Shown: positions 1 through 7,218, counted from the stretch's first letter. The stretch: DNA of 9,299 nt from RGIG1959 sp045637645 (GCA_045637645.1 JAZTZV010000078.1:1-9299), one strand, 5' to 3'. Notes: generated by a model not told the origin, from the sequence alone. Numbers and translations: made by a program.

Positions 1-8
1 ATATGGTT

Positions 9-37
9 ATTGTACTCTCATTTTTTAGCTTTGTCAA
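9..37 (-). promoter_or_regulatory. Strong sigma-A promoter firing leftward out of the window
   Basis: Read on the minus strand there is a perfect -35 box TTGACA (32-37), a 17-base spacer and a -10 box TACAAT (9-14). Transcription would start at about position 2 and run off the left edge, so the gene it serves is not in view. It lies 50 bases past the stop codon of the DUF896 gene on the same strand, so that gene and whatever lies to the left are probably separate units. No terminator hairpin is visible between them; the only inverted repeat (62-75) is five A/T pairs and too weak. Confidence 0.6.
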
Positions 38-86
38 TCATTGAAATACGATTTTCTAAAGAATTTTACGAAATTTTGCCGATTTT

Positions 87-299
87 TCAACTGAGCGGCG
101 TTTTCTTGTTCAAAGAACGCTTTTTGCCGTCAGGTGTTTGCACCACGATCGCATCCAACTGTCCTCGTAGCGACTCGCGATATGCCGCGATATATTCCGC
201 ACGAAGTTGCGTGCGTTCCGCTTCTTCTTCGGGGGTCAATCCTTCGGCTTTTGCCTTACGTGCCAACGCATTGATACGGTCAATTTTGGTTTGATCCAC
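87..299 (-). CDS. DUF896 (UPF0291, YnzC-like) small cytoplasmic protein
   Basis: This 70-residue protein has the typical length and pattern of the DUF896 family, of which Bacillus subtilis YnzC is a member. It opens MDQTKIDRINALARKAK, continues with the LTPEEEAERTQLRAEYI stretch and the AAYRESLRGQLD segment, and ends in a basic, probably flexible tail. The family forms a small two-helix bundle; its biochemical role is unknown. The start codon is GTG (297-299), supported by an AGAGGTG ribosome-binding site seven bases upstream on the minus strand. In B. subtilis, ynzC sits in the LexA-controlled yneA operon, but no LexA-type box (CGAAC-N4-GTTCG) is visible here and no yneA is adjacent, so an SOS link cannot be claimed. 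It is transcribed divergently from the first CotH-type gene, with its own promoter at 334-361. The family assignment is secure; the function is not. Confidence 0.9.
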   Translation of the reverse strand: MDQTKIDRINALARKAKAEGLTPEEEAERTQLRAEYIAAYRESLRGQLDAIVVQTPDGKKRSLNKKTPLS

Positions 300-333
300 A
301 GCCTTTCACCTCTTTAACCCTTTAATACCATAA

Positions 334-361
334 AGTATATCATAAACTTTAAGTTTCGCAA
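334..361 (-). promoter_or_regulatory. Promoter of the DUF896 gene
   Basis: On the minus strand there is a -10 box TATACT (334-339) preceded by TGA, which makes an extended -10 element (TGnTATACT). A partial -35 box TTGCGA (356-361) lies 16 bases upstream. The predicted start, about 327, leaves a leader of about 28 bases containing the ribosome-binding site. An inverted repeat TAAAGT-N9-ACTTTA (331-351) overlaps the -10 box and could be an operator, but its A/T-rich sequence makes chance likely. Confidence 0.5.
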
Positions 362-487
362 GTCTGCGGTTGAATTTTCCTCATTTTACACATATTTTTC
401 AACATTTCTCTAAAATTATAATTGATATTATACAAATATTTTTTGAAATCATTGGCCGTTTTGTCAATTCTTTATTATGATAAACTG

Positions 488-496
488 TGTTATAAT
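488..496 (+). promoter_or_regulatory. Extended -10 promoter of the first CotH-type gene
   Basis: A perfect extended -10 element, TGTTATAAT (TG at 488-489, TATAAT at 491-496), lies 36 bases before the start codon at 533. There is no good -35 box at 16-18 bases; a TTGTCA at 461-466 is 24 bases away and too far. This suits an extended -10 promoter. The second CotH-type gene has a closely similar element, TGTTATACT. Confidence 0.55.
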
Positions 497-520
497 AGAA
501 CCAAATCGGTAAACACCGAA

Positions 521-528
521 AAGGAGGT
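521..528 (+). promoter_or_regulatory. Ribosome-binding site that fixes the first CotH-type start
   Basis: AAGGAGGT ends four bases before the ATG at 533. This decides for that start over an in-frame ATG at 422, which lies upstream of the predicted promoter and has no ribosome-binding site. Starting at 533 also places the signal peptide at the very N-terminus. Confidence 0.9.
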
Positions 529-532
529 ACTT

Positions 533-3385
533 ATGAAAAAAATCTTTGCAATTTTGCTGACCGTTTCACTGCTTTGTTGCACGATCCCGACAAGTGTATT
601 GGCTTTCGATCAATACGTTGTTTACAGCGGACAGGACGGCTGTCGACTGACTTCCTGGCAATTTTCCCAAGACCTGAACCCGTGGCTGTTGTGGAACGTT
701 GCATTTAATCGCGAGTGCGACGACCGCGTTTGGGTAACGGCGAAAGATCACCCGAATTTGGTCGGCAGAAGCGTCATTCCCTCCTTTACGTTCGAAGGCA
801 CTTCCATCACCTTCAACGGCGAAGAAATTGAATCGGATGTCAGCCAAATCGAACTGCTGGCGGAAAACGAACTGGTCATCACGACCGATTCCGCTCGTGC
901 CGAATATCAAATCAGCATCACCGAAGAAACCAACGGTTTGCCCGTGGTACTCATCGACACCGACGGCGCCCCGATCCCCGATAAAATCGATTACGTCGAC
1001 AGCACCATTTCGGTGCTCGGTGCCGACGTCTACGGCGGTGATGACATTTACGCCGCTGTGGCAGGCATCAAACTCCGCGGTAACTCGACGATGGGCTACG
1101 CCAAAAAGCCATATCGCATCAAGTTTGACAAAAAACAAAATGTGTTCGGTCTCGGCAAAGCCAAAAGTTGGGTACTTCTTGCCAACTATCTCGACCCTGC
1201 CTCCATTCGTAACGATATCGCCTACGCTTTTGCGACTCGTCTGAACGAAGTGACAACCGATATGACAGGCTTCTCGATGTATGTACCGCGTATGCGTCCC
1301 GTCGAGGTGTATCTCAACGGCGAATACAAAGGTCTTTACGATATGGGCGATCACATCCAAGTGGACAGCACCCGCATCGCCATCGACGCAAGCGGTGACG
1401 AACTCGATGATAACGACGTACAACTCTTCCCCGAGGCAAACGTCGGCTATTATCTGGAAGTCGAAGATTCCTCCCGTGTCATCCCCGAATATGAGACGGA
1501 AGGCACGGAATATTTCATCATCCAAAACACCACTTCGGGCGGCGGCGAACTGTACGTGCAGTTTAAAACACCGGAAATACCGTCTGCTCAGCAAAAAGCA
1601 TATATTTCCGACTATCTGCAAACCGTTAACGATTTGATTCGCGCACGCGATGAACGCGTGTGGGACTACATCGACATGGACGGCTTCATCGACTGGTATC
1701 TTGTCAACGAACTGTTCAAAAACACCGATTCGGGCTTCCTTTCGAGTGTGAAAATGTTCAAAGACAAAGACGGCAAGCTTTCAATGGGCCCTGTGTGGGA
1801 CTTCGACCTTGGATCGGGCGCTGTGGCTTACAGTGATATCGACGACCCGACGGGATGGCGCACCCGCACGCAAGACCGTTGTGATTGGTACGCCAATCTC
1901 TTTAAGATGGACGAATTTGTCTCCGCCTTTGAGGCACGTTGGGCGCAACTTCACGAAGAAGGTGTGTTTGACGCGATCTTTGAAGACGTCGAAAACCTGA
2001 CCGCTTACCTCGACGCGTCGGCAAACGACGATTACGACCTGTGGCACAGCACTTACGTCGCAGAAGTGAACAATACCTCTTGGTTGACCGTCCCCGACAT
2101 TCAACTGACCGAAAATTGGGATATGCAAATTCAATATTTCACCACCTACATGAAAGCGCGTATCGCGTGGATGGACGAGCAATTCGGTTACAACGAAACA
2201 AGCGGTCCCGAATATGTCAACTTCCTTTCTTCGACACTGTCGTCGACGACCTCAAGCAGAACCTTCACGATCAATAAAAGTTTCAACGTGCAGGAACTAC
2301 CGAATATTTATTTGTCGTTGACCTCGCAATCCTCCTTTGACATCACCTTTAACTTCGACGTCGGTTCACCGTCACTGTCCAGCGATTGGCAAGGCAGCGA
2401 TCCCCTGCTCCCGTTCCAAGGCACAACAGGTCAATACATCGCATCGGGCACGTACACCGATGTGGAGATTAATCTCGACAACTATATGCCGTGGTCGGCG
2501 AACCCGAATGCGACAACCATCACGCTCAACAGCATCACCGTCAAGACCAATGGCTCGCGCCGCAACATCCGCATCACCTCGTTGTATGCTTCGGATCAAC
2601 CGCAAAAAGATCTCGGCACGACCAATCTTACCATCGGCGGCGAACCTGTTATTTGGGGTACCCCTGAATACAGCCGCACACTGAAGGCCAAATCCATGGC
2701 GATCACACCTTACGGTGCCACGGTTTCGTATCAATGGTACGCCGACGGCAAAGCCATCAGCGGCGCAACCTCTGCTTCCTTTACCCCTGACGAAACCTAC
2801 ATTGGCAAAACGCTTCATGTCAAAGCCACCGGTACAGGTTCTTACAGCGGCTCCGTCGAAAGCGAGCCGATCGTTCTCACCAAAACGGAATACACCTACA
2901 AAACCTCGCAGGTGCCGCAGTTGGTCTCCAAGACGCACGACACGATCGTCGCATTGGAACGTGAAAACTATGAGCTCAGCGTGGACGGTGTCAACTGGCA
3001 GGTATCGGGCACATTCACCGATCTTGAGCCGAACACCTTGTATCGCGTGCTGTATCGTCACGGCGAAACCGCCACGCAAACCGGCGGCTCTGCCGGTGCC
3101 GCACTTTATGTGATCACGGACGTTGATCCCAACGCCCCTGTTGATCCCGAGCCGCCCATTGATCCCGAACCTCCTGTCGACCCCGAACCGCCCGTTGATC
3201 TGACACCCGGCGACATCGACATGGACGGCGACACGGACACCACCGACGCCAAATGGATCTTGCGTTACACCATGGACGCACTTGTTTTGGAAGGCGACGC
3301 ATTGATCTGCGCGGATTACAACGGCGACGACGATGTGAACAGCTCGGATGTTCGTAAATTGTTGGCGTCACTTGTTACAACTTAA
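533..3385 (+). CDS. Secreted CotH-type protein kinase with C-terminal type I dockerin (paralogue 1)
   Basis: This 950-residue protein is probably an exported atypical protein kinase. Domains in order: signal peptide (1-24, MKKIF start, hydrophobic core, cleavage after VLA); an N-terminal beta-type domain (about 26-135); a CotH kinase domain (about 155-555); a beta-rich region of unknown type (560-695) with a Ser/Thr-rich start; an Ig-like domain (about 700-784, with YQWYADGK and GKTLHVKATG); an FN3-like domain (about 788-863); a Pro/Asp/Glu linker (865-890); and a dockerin (892-948). CotH hallmarks are RGNST (182-186), KKPYRIKFDKK (191-201), WVLLANYLDP, VEVYLNGEYKGLYDMGD, the NTD segment with D399, and WDFDLG with D423 and D425. 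D399 and D423/D425 match the catalytic and metal-binding aspartates of CotH kinases. The dockerin has two EF-hand-like loops, DIDMDGDTDTTD and DYNGDDDVNSSD; the second has D where glycine is usual at loop position 6. In Bacillus, CotH phosphorylates the spore coat proteins CotB and CotG; a secreted, dockerin-bearing version points to extracellular targets and attachment to a cohesin. Kinase activity is inferred from the family. Confidence 0.9.
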   Translation: MKKIFAILLTVSLLCCTIPTSVLAFDQYVVYSGQDGCRLTSWQFSQDLNPWLLWNVAFNRECDDRVWVTAKDHPNLVGRSVIPSFTFEGTSITFNGEEIESDVSQIELLAENELVITTDSARAEYQISITEETNGLPVVLIDTDGAPIPDKIDYVDSTISVLGADVYGGDDIYAAVAGIKLRGNSTMGYAKKPYRIKFDKKQNVFGLGKAKSWVLLANYLDPASIRNDIAYAFATRLNEVTTDMTGFSMYVPRMRPVEVYLNGEYKGLYDMGDHIQVDSTRIAIDASGDELDDNDVQLFPEANVGYYLEVEDSSRVIPEYETEGTEYFIIQNTTSGGGELYVQFKTPEIPSAQQKAYISDYLQTVNDLIRARDERVWDYIDMDGFIDWYLVNELFKNTDSGFLSSVKMFKDKDGKLSMGPVWDFDLGSGAVAYSDIDDPTGWRTRTQDRCDWYANLFKMDEFVSAFEARWAQLHEEGVFDAIFEDVENLTAYLDASANDDYDLWHSTYVAEVNNTSWLTVPDIQLTENWDMQIQYFTTYMKARIAWMDEQFGYNETSGPEYVNFLSSTLSSTTSSRTFTINKSFNVQELPNIYLSLTSQSSFDITFNFDVGSPSLSSDWQGSDPLLPFQGTTGQYIASGTYTDVEINLDNYMPWSANPNATTITLNSITVKTNGSRRNIRITSLYASDQPQKDLGTTNLTIGGEPVIWGTPEYSRTLKAKSMAITPYGATVSYQWYADGKAISGATSASFTPDETYIGKTLHVKATGTGSYSGSVESEPIVLTKTEYTYKTSQVPQLVSKTHDTIVALERENYELSVDGVNWQVSGTFTDLEPNTLYRVLYRHGETATQTGGSAGAALYVITDVDPNAPVDPEPPIDPEPPVDPEPPVDLTPGDIDMDGDTDTTDAKWILRYTMDALVLEGDALICADYNGDDDVNSSDVRKLLASLVTT
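3140..3193 (+). repeat. Three 18-bp tandem units coding a (V/I)DPEPP linker
   Basis: Units at 3140-3157, 3158-3175 and 3176-3193 encode VDPEPP, IDPEPP and VDPEPP (residues 870-887), and a partial fourth VD follows. They form a stiff acidic proline-rich linker between the FN3-like domain and the dockerin, as is common in secreted modular enzymes. The second CotH-type protein has no such linker. In-frame repeats like this can change copy number, so linker length may vary between strains. Confidence 0.85.
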
Positions 3386-3388
3386 TCT

Positions 3389-3440
3389 AAAAATCGGAAG
3401 GTTTCTTTGTTGAAAATAACAAGGAAACCTTCCGATTTTT
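3389..3440 (+). terminator. Rho-independent terminator after the first CotH-type gene
   Basis: A 23-base left arm (3389-3411) and a 23-base right arm (3418-3440) pair throughout, apart from one U-G wobble, around the six-base loop GAAAAT. The right arm ends in five Ts, which pair with the As at the start of the left arm. It begins four bases after the TAA stop at 3383-3385. The stem should largely insulate the second CotH-type gene, which then has its own promoter starting almost at once. Confidence 0.9.
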
Positions 3441-3443
3441 TAC

Positions 3444-3472
3444 TGTACAAATTTGCATTTATATGTTATACT
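3444..3472 (+). promoter_or_regulatory. Promoter of the second CotH-type gene
   Basis: A partial -35 box TGTACA (3444-3449, four of six matches to consensus), a 17-base spacer and a -10 box TATACT (3467-3472) are present. TG at 3464-3465 makes an extended -10. A perfect TATAAT directly after it (3472-3477) is an alternative -10. The element starts four bases after the terminator of the preceding gene. The predicted leader is about 50 bases. Confidence 0.55.
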
Positions 3473-3514
3473 ATAATATGATTGGGAATCTATCCCTAAT
3501 CTTTGTGAAATGCA

Positions 3515-3520
3515 AGGAGG
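3515..3520 (+). promoter_or_regulatory. Ribosome-binding site that fixes the second CotH-type start
   Basis: AGGAGG lies seven bases before the ATG at 3528. An in-frame ATG at 3510 comes just before this site, so a start there would place the ribosome-binding site inside the coding region. The start at 3528 also gives a normal signal peptide beginning MKKLV. Confidence 0.9.
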
Positions 3521-3527
3521 ATATCAA

Positions 3528-6500
3528 ATGAAAAAGCTCGTCTCTCTCTTGCTTGCGCTGGTCATGGTGTGCTCGCTCGTGCCGATGACTGTCTACGCAA
3601 GAAACTCGTACATCGTGTACGAGCCGACGGAGGATTGCCAAATGACCGGCATCTCCTTCACCAAAGAAAACAACCCTTGGTTGCTGTGGGATGTCACCTT
3701 CGCCGAGGCGGATGGTGAAACGGTTCTTAAAACCGAGAAAAATCACCCGGGCCTCGTCGGTGCCGAGGTTGTCCCCTCCATCACCTTCGAGGGTACTTCG
3801 GCAACCTTCAACGGCGAACCGATCGTTGAAGGCAAAACGATCAAGTTGAAGGCAGAAAACGAGATCGTGGTTGCCGACACCGCAAACCACAACTTTGCCG
3901 AGTACACCGTGATCGTGACCGAAGAGTCCAACGGCTTGCCCGTCGTTCTCCTCGACACCAACGGTGCAAAAATCGAAACAAAAGTGGATTATGTCGATGT
4001 GAAAATCTCGATCCTCGGTGCAGATGTGTACGGCGCGAAAAACCTTTACGCCGCCCCCGGCACTTCGGAAGACGGTGCCGGCATCAAACTTCGCGGCAAC
4101 TCGACGATGGGCTACGCGAAGAAGCCTTACCGCATCAAGTTCGACAAGAAGCAAGACGTCCTCGGTTTGGGCAAAGCGAAGAGCTGGGTCCTGCTCGCCG
4201 ACTACCTCGATCCCTCTTCGATGCGCAACCAAGTGGCGTTCAACCTTGCCAACCGCATCAACAGTAACACTGCCGAAACCACCGGTTTCCAAGTGTTCTC
4301 TCCCCGCATGAAACTCGTGGAAGTGTATCTCAACGGCGAATACCAAGGCCTGTATGAGATGGGCGACCACATGCAAGCCAATGAGCTCCGCGTTGCGATC
4401 AACGAACTCGGTGACGAGGAAGACAAAGAAACCAAAGAAAAGCTGTACAAAGACGGCGAACTGATCGGCTACTTCATCGAAGTTGAAGTGCAATCCCGCG
4501 TTCTTGATGAAGGCGAGGAAGGCTACGAAGACTGGTCGGATTATTCTTACATCACGAACGTCGGCTCGTCGAGCGGCAAAAACCAAGACCCCAACAAGAA
4601 CGACGATGTCAAGGAAGACGCGTTGTACTTCCAATTCAAGCTCCCCGAAGAGCCTTCGGCTGAGCATAAAAAGTACATCACCGATTTGATGCAACAAGTC
4701 AACGACTTGATCCTCGCAAATGACGACGCGGTTTGGGAACTTGTTGATATGGATTCCATCATCGACTGGTACATCGTCAACGAACTCTTCAAGAACGCCG
4801 ACTCGCAAATGCAATCCAGCATTTACTTCTTCAAAGACGGTACTCTTGACGAAGACGGCAACGAGAAAGAAAACCCCAACACCAAGTTGTACATGGGCCC
4901 CGTGTGGGACTTTGACCTTGGCGCAGGCGGCGTGTCCTACGGCAAGATGGACGATCCGACCGGCTGGCGCACCAAGAACGACGAGTATTGCGGCTGGTTC
5001 CGTGAGCTCTTCGAAATGGACAGCTTCAAAACCGCTTTAGAAGCGCGTTGGGCGGATCTTCACGAAAAAGAGATCCTCGAAGCCGTGTATGACGACATGC
5101 GCAATTTCGAAAGCTACGCAAGCGAAGCGGCGATCGCCGACTTTGACCTGTGGCACAGCACTTATGTCGAAGAAGTCAACAAGACCTCTTGGCTGACCGT
5201 TCCCGAAATTTCCACCGACTCCGTCAACTGGGAAACTCATGTGGACTACTTCGAGTCTTACTTGAAAGCGCGTATTGCATGGCTCGACGAGCAATTCGGT
5301 TACGCCGAGGAGACCAAACTCGCCACTAAACACGAGAACGTCGACTCCCTTACCTACACCGCTCATTACGACGGTAACAGTTCGCAAAAATACGTAGTCG
5401 ATTTGGATGTCAAGCTCGACGAACTCGGTTACGAGTTGGATTTGACCTCCACCTCGAAATGGAACCTCAAATTCAACTACACCGTAACCGCCAAAATCAA
5501 CGGTCAAACCAAAACGTTTACGTTGACGCCCTCGACAATGGGCGACTGGCAAGCCCCCGGCGGTGTTTTCGACGGTGAGACCAACACCCCTCACGCGGCT
5601 GGCACTTACTCGGATCGCAAGTTTGATATTGCAGGCGCACTTGTGTGGAACCTGAACAATAACCAAGGCGCTTCGGGTGTGACGAAAGACAATCTTTCGA
5701 AATACGTCACGTCGCTTCACTTCAACTACCTGACTTTGGAATTCAACGGTGCCAAAGTTGGCAATACCGCTACCTTCAGCTTGAAGAAGCAATCCGATAA
5801 TTCCACTGTTTTGAGCATTGAAAAGACGGTTCTCACCGGCAAACCCTCTATCATGGGCGATGCGAAAGCGGGTATGACGTTGTTTGCTTCCACCACCGAG
5901 ATCCTTCCCTTCAACGCATCCGTGACCTATCAATGGTACGCGGACGGCTCGAAGATCAGCGGCGCGACCGGCAGCAGTTACAAGATGACCACCAACGATA
6001 TCGGCAAGGTTATCACCGTGAAAGCGACCGGTACCGACGCTTTCACCGGCTCGGTGACCTCCGATCCCAAGACGGTTGTGAAGAATACGAGAACGTCGAG
6101 ATTCTACTCCGATGACATCCAACTGGAAGGCGTGACCGCTAACAGCATCACCGTTTCTGCAGCCAAAGACAATGTCGAATTCTCGATCGACGGCGAAACT
6201 TGGACCAAAGACGGCGTGTTCACCGGTCTTGACTCCAACAAAGTTTACAGCGTGTACATCCGCGCAGCTGAGCACAACACGGGCGCTCCCGGCATCATGA
6301 GCGACGCTCTGTACGTGACCACCTTGGCGGACGAAACCATCAAGGGCGACGTCAACGGCAGTGGCGAAATCCAAACCAAGGACGCTATGTGGGTCCTTGA
6401 TCAAGCGCTTGAATTCGCGACGATGACCAACGAAACTGCTCTGTATCTTTCCGACATGAACGATGACGGCAAGATCAACACTCTCGATGCACGTTTGATC

Positions 6501-6533
6501 CTCAAGGAAATCGTCAACAATCCCGAGCACTGA
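3528..6533 (+). CDS. Secreted CotH-type protein kinase with C-terminal type I dockerin (paralogue 2)
   Basis: This 1001-residue paralogue of the preceding gene has the same domain order. It has a signal peptide (1-24, cleavage after VYA), an N-terminal beta-type domain (about 27-140) and a CotH kinase domain (about 160-592). A beta-rich region (about 605-765), an Ig-like domain (about 770-852, YQWYADGSKISGAT), an FN3-like domain (about 858-931) and a dockerin (940-997) follow. Kinase landmarks are RGNST (189-193), KKPYRIKFDKK, WVLLADYLDPSSMRN, VEVYLNGEYQGLYEMGD, D425 in the NAD segment, and WDFDLG with D461 and D463. Relative to paralogue 1 it has acidic or polar insertions around 295-310 and 325-365, and a short one (about 438-453) between the two aspartate motifs. 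There is no proline-rich linker before the dockerin. The dockerin loops are DVNGSGEIQTKD and DMNDDGKINTLD. Kinase domains are very alike while the 600-765 region has diverged strongly, which suggests duplication with retained chemistry and changed targeting. It has its own promoter and terminator. Activity and substrate are inferred only from the family. Confidence 0.9.
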   Translation: MKKLVSLLLALVMVCSLVPMTVYARNSYIVYEPTEDCQMTGISFTKENNPWLLWDVTFAEADGETVLKTEKNHPGLVGAEVVPSITFEGTSATFNGEPIVEGKTIKLKAENEIVVADTANHNFAEYTVIVTEESNGLPVVLLDTNGAKIETKVDYVDVKISILGADVYGAKNLYAAPGTSEDGAGIKLRGNSTMGYAKKPYRIKFDKKQDVLGLGKAKSWVLLADYLDPSSMRNQVAFNLANRINSNTAETTGFQVFSPRMKLVEVYLNGEYQGLYEMGDHMQANELRVAINELGDEEDKETKEKLYKDGELIGYFIEVEVQSRVLDEGEEGYEDWSDYSYITNVGSSSGKNQDPNKNDDVKEDALYFQFKLPEEPSAEHKKYITDLMQQVNDLILANDDAVWELVDMDSIIDWYIVNELFKNADSQMQSSIYFFKDGTLDEDGNEKENPNTKLYMGPVWDFDLGAGGVSYGKMDDPTGWRTKNDEYCGWFRELFEMDSFKTALEARWADLHEKEILEAVYDDMRNFESYASEAAIADFDLWHSTYVEEVNKTSWLTVPEISTDSVNWETHVDYFESYLKARIAWLDEQFGYAEETKLATKHENVDSLTYTAHYDGNSSQKYVVDLDVKLDELGYELDLTSTSKWNLKFNYTVTAKINGQTKTFTLTPSTMGDWQAPGGVFDGETNTPHAAGTYSDRKFDIAGALVWNLNNNQGASGVTKDNLSKYVTSLHFNYLTLEFNGAKVGNTATFSLKKQSDNSTVLSIEKTVLTGKPSIMGDAKAGMTLFASTTEILPFNASVTYQWYADGSKISGATGSSYKMTTNDIGKVITVKATGTDAFTGSVTSDPKTVVKNTRTSRFYSDDIQLEGVTANSITVSAAKDNVEFSIDGETWTKDGVFTGLDSNKVYSVYIRAAEHNTGAPGIMSDALYVTTLADETIKGDVNGSGEIQTKDAMWVLDQALEFATMTNETALYLSDMNDDGKINTLDARLILKEIVNNPEH

Positions 6534-6559
6534 TATCTTCCATCCTTATAAAACAAACA

Positions 6560-6606
6560 AAACCGCCCCTGCCAATCACGATTGGCACGGACGGTTTCTT
6601 TTTTTA
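6560..6606. terminator. Bidirectional terminator between convergent genes
   Basis: A 17-base stem with two mismatches (left arm 6560-6576, right arm 6581-6597) encloses the loop CACG and is followed on the plus strand by a T run at 6599-6605. On the minus strand the same stem is followed by TTTTGTTTGTTTT, so it can also stop the convergent flavin reductase-like gene, whose stop codon (6604-6606) abuts it. It serves both genes across a 70-base gap. Confidence 0.85.
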
Positions 6607-7107
6607 TTTGCTGAGCACCTTGATAATCTCACCGATATATATACGGTGATAATCGGAACCATGATAGTTGTTTTCAATCGCATCGTCCAAGAACAGTGAC
6701 GGGTCCATATCCTGCGCGTACAGCTTGCGGCAAATCACCACCAGCTCCGCTTCCTCGAAATACGGTGCGGCTTCGTCAAAGCACGGGGTCAATCCCGTTT
6801 CCTTGCATTTGTCATTGTCGCGTCCCGAGTTTCGACCGCAGAAGGTGAGTGCTTCGCGGTATTCTTCGGAGAAGAAACACAACGCATAGCACTCCTCCCG
6901 CTCGACAAACTCCATCGTATAACGCGACGGACGAATATACACCGTGCTGACCGATTTGTTCCACAGCACGCCGAACCCGCCCCAACTGGCGGTCATCATA
7001 TTATGGTTTTCGGCGTTGCCCGCGCCGACGAGCATCCATTGCTTGCCGATACGCGTGAACACATCCGACCCCATTTCGGTCGGTTTGATCTCGTGAAATT
7101 TGTTCAT
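6604..7107 (-). CDS. Flavin reductase-like FMN-binding protein
   Basis: This 167-residue protein resembles the flavin reductase-like/flavoredoxin family, small FMN-binding split-barrel proteins that reduce flavin or carry electrons in the cytoplasm. The visible family pattern is NMMTASWGGFG (36-46), then STVYIRPSRYT (54-64), the ALTFCGRNSGRDNDK segment (86-100) followed by TGLTP, and a C-terminal DYHRIYIGEI (152-161). Length fits the family. The start at 7107 is chosen over an in-frame ATG at 7167 because AAAGGAG lies nine bases upstream of it, and because the promoter (7139-7167) would overlap the longer form. No signal peptide or membrane segment is seen. It is transcribed away from the 155-residue/AraC unit, so the AraC-type protein could control it. 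Whether it is NADH-dependent or an electron carrier cannot be told from sequence. Confidence 0.85.
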   Translation of the reverse strand: MNKFHEIKPTEMGSDVFTRIGKQWMLVGAGNAENHNMMTASWGGFGVLWNKSVSTVYIRPSRYTMEFVEREECYALCFFSEEYREALTFCGRNSGRDNDKCKETGLTPCFDEAAPYFEEAELVVICRKLYAQDMDPSLFLDDAIENNYHGSDYHRIYIGEIIKVLSK

Positions 7108-7138
7108 TCTCTGACACTCCTTTATATTGTATAATACC

Positions 7139-7167
7139 AGTATAGCACACGAGACGAATTTTGCCAA
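7139..7167 (-). promoter_or_regulatory. Promoter of the flavin reductase-like gene
   Basis: On the minus strand there is TTGGCA (7162-7167), exactly 17 bases of spacer, and TATACT (7139-7144), which is close to the sigma-A consensus. The start would be near 7132, about 25 bases before the ATG. Confidence 0.7.
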
Positions 7168-7183
7168 TAGTCCATCCTCTCAG

Positions 7184-7194
7184 ACAATGATTGT
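7184..7194. promoter_or_regulatory. Small palindrome between two divergent promoters (possible operator)
   Basis: ACAAT-G-ATTGT is a perfect five-base inverted repeat around a single G. It sits between the two opposed -35 boxes, 16 bases from one and 24 from the other, where a shared regulator could act on both. It is short and AT-rich and could be chance. AraC proteins usually bind direct rather than inverted repeats, so it need not be the target of the neighbouring regulator. Confidence 0.25.
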
Positions 7195-7218
7195 TGCATA
7201 TAAGATAACGTTTTTCGG

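Noticed and set aside
10..294. 94-codon plus-strand frame across the DUF896 gene
   Set aside because: It is the complement of a well-matched DUF896 gene and has no ribosome-binding site.
87..361. LexA/SOS control of the DUF896 gene by analogy with B. subtilis ynzC
   Set aside because: No LexA-type box is visible near the promoter and no yneA-like gene is adjacent.
461..466. TTGTCA as a -35 box for the first CotH-type gene
   Set aside because: The gap to the TATAAT is 24 bases, too long for sigma-A.
422..532. N-terminal extension of the first CotH-type protein from ATG 422
   Set aside because: The TATAAT promoter at 491-496 and the ribosome-binding site at 521-528 lie inside it, and it would bury the signal peptide.
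566..1621. 351-codon open frame on the minus strand inside the first CotH-type gene
   Set aside because: It is fully opposite a gene with clear domains; it has no ribosome-binding site or family match, and its composition is that of a reverse-frame shadow.
3471..4814. 447-codon open frame on the minus strand opposite the second CotH-type gene
   Set aside because: It lies opposite conserved kinase coding sequence, and its Val/Phe/His/Asp-rich product has no recognisable domain; it arises from codon bias in the real gene.
5037..6530. 497-codon open frame on the minus strand opposite the second CotH-type gene
   Set aside because: Same reasons; long antisense frames over both paralogues reflect shared codon usage and not genes.
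533..6533. Calling this locus a spore coat cluster
   Set aside because: The CotH family name comes from spore coats, but signal peptides and dockerins, and the absence of CotB or CotG-like proteins, do not support a coat role here.
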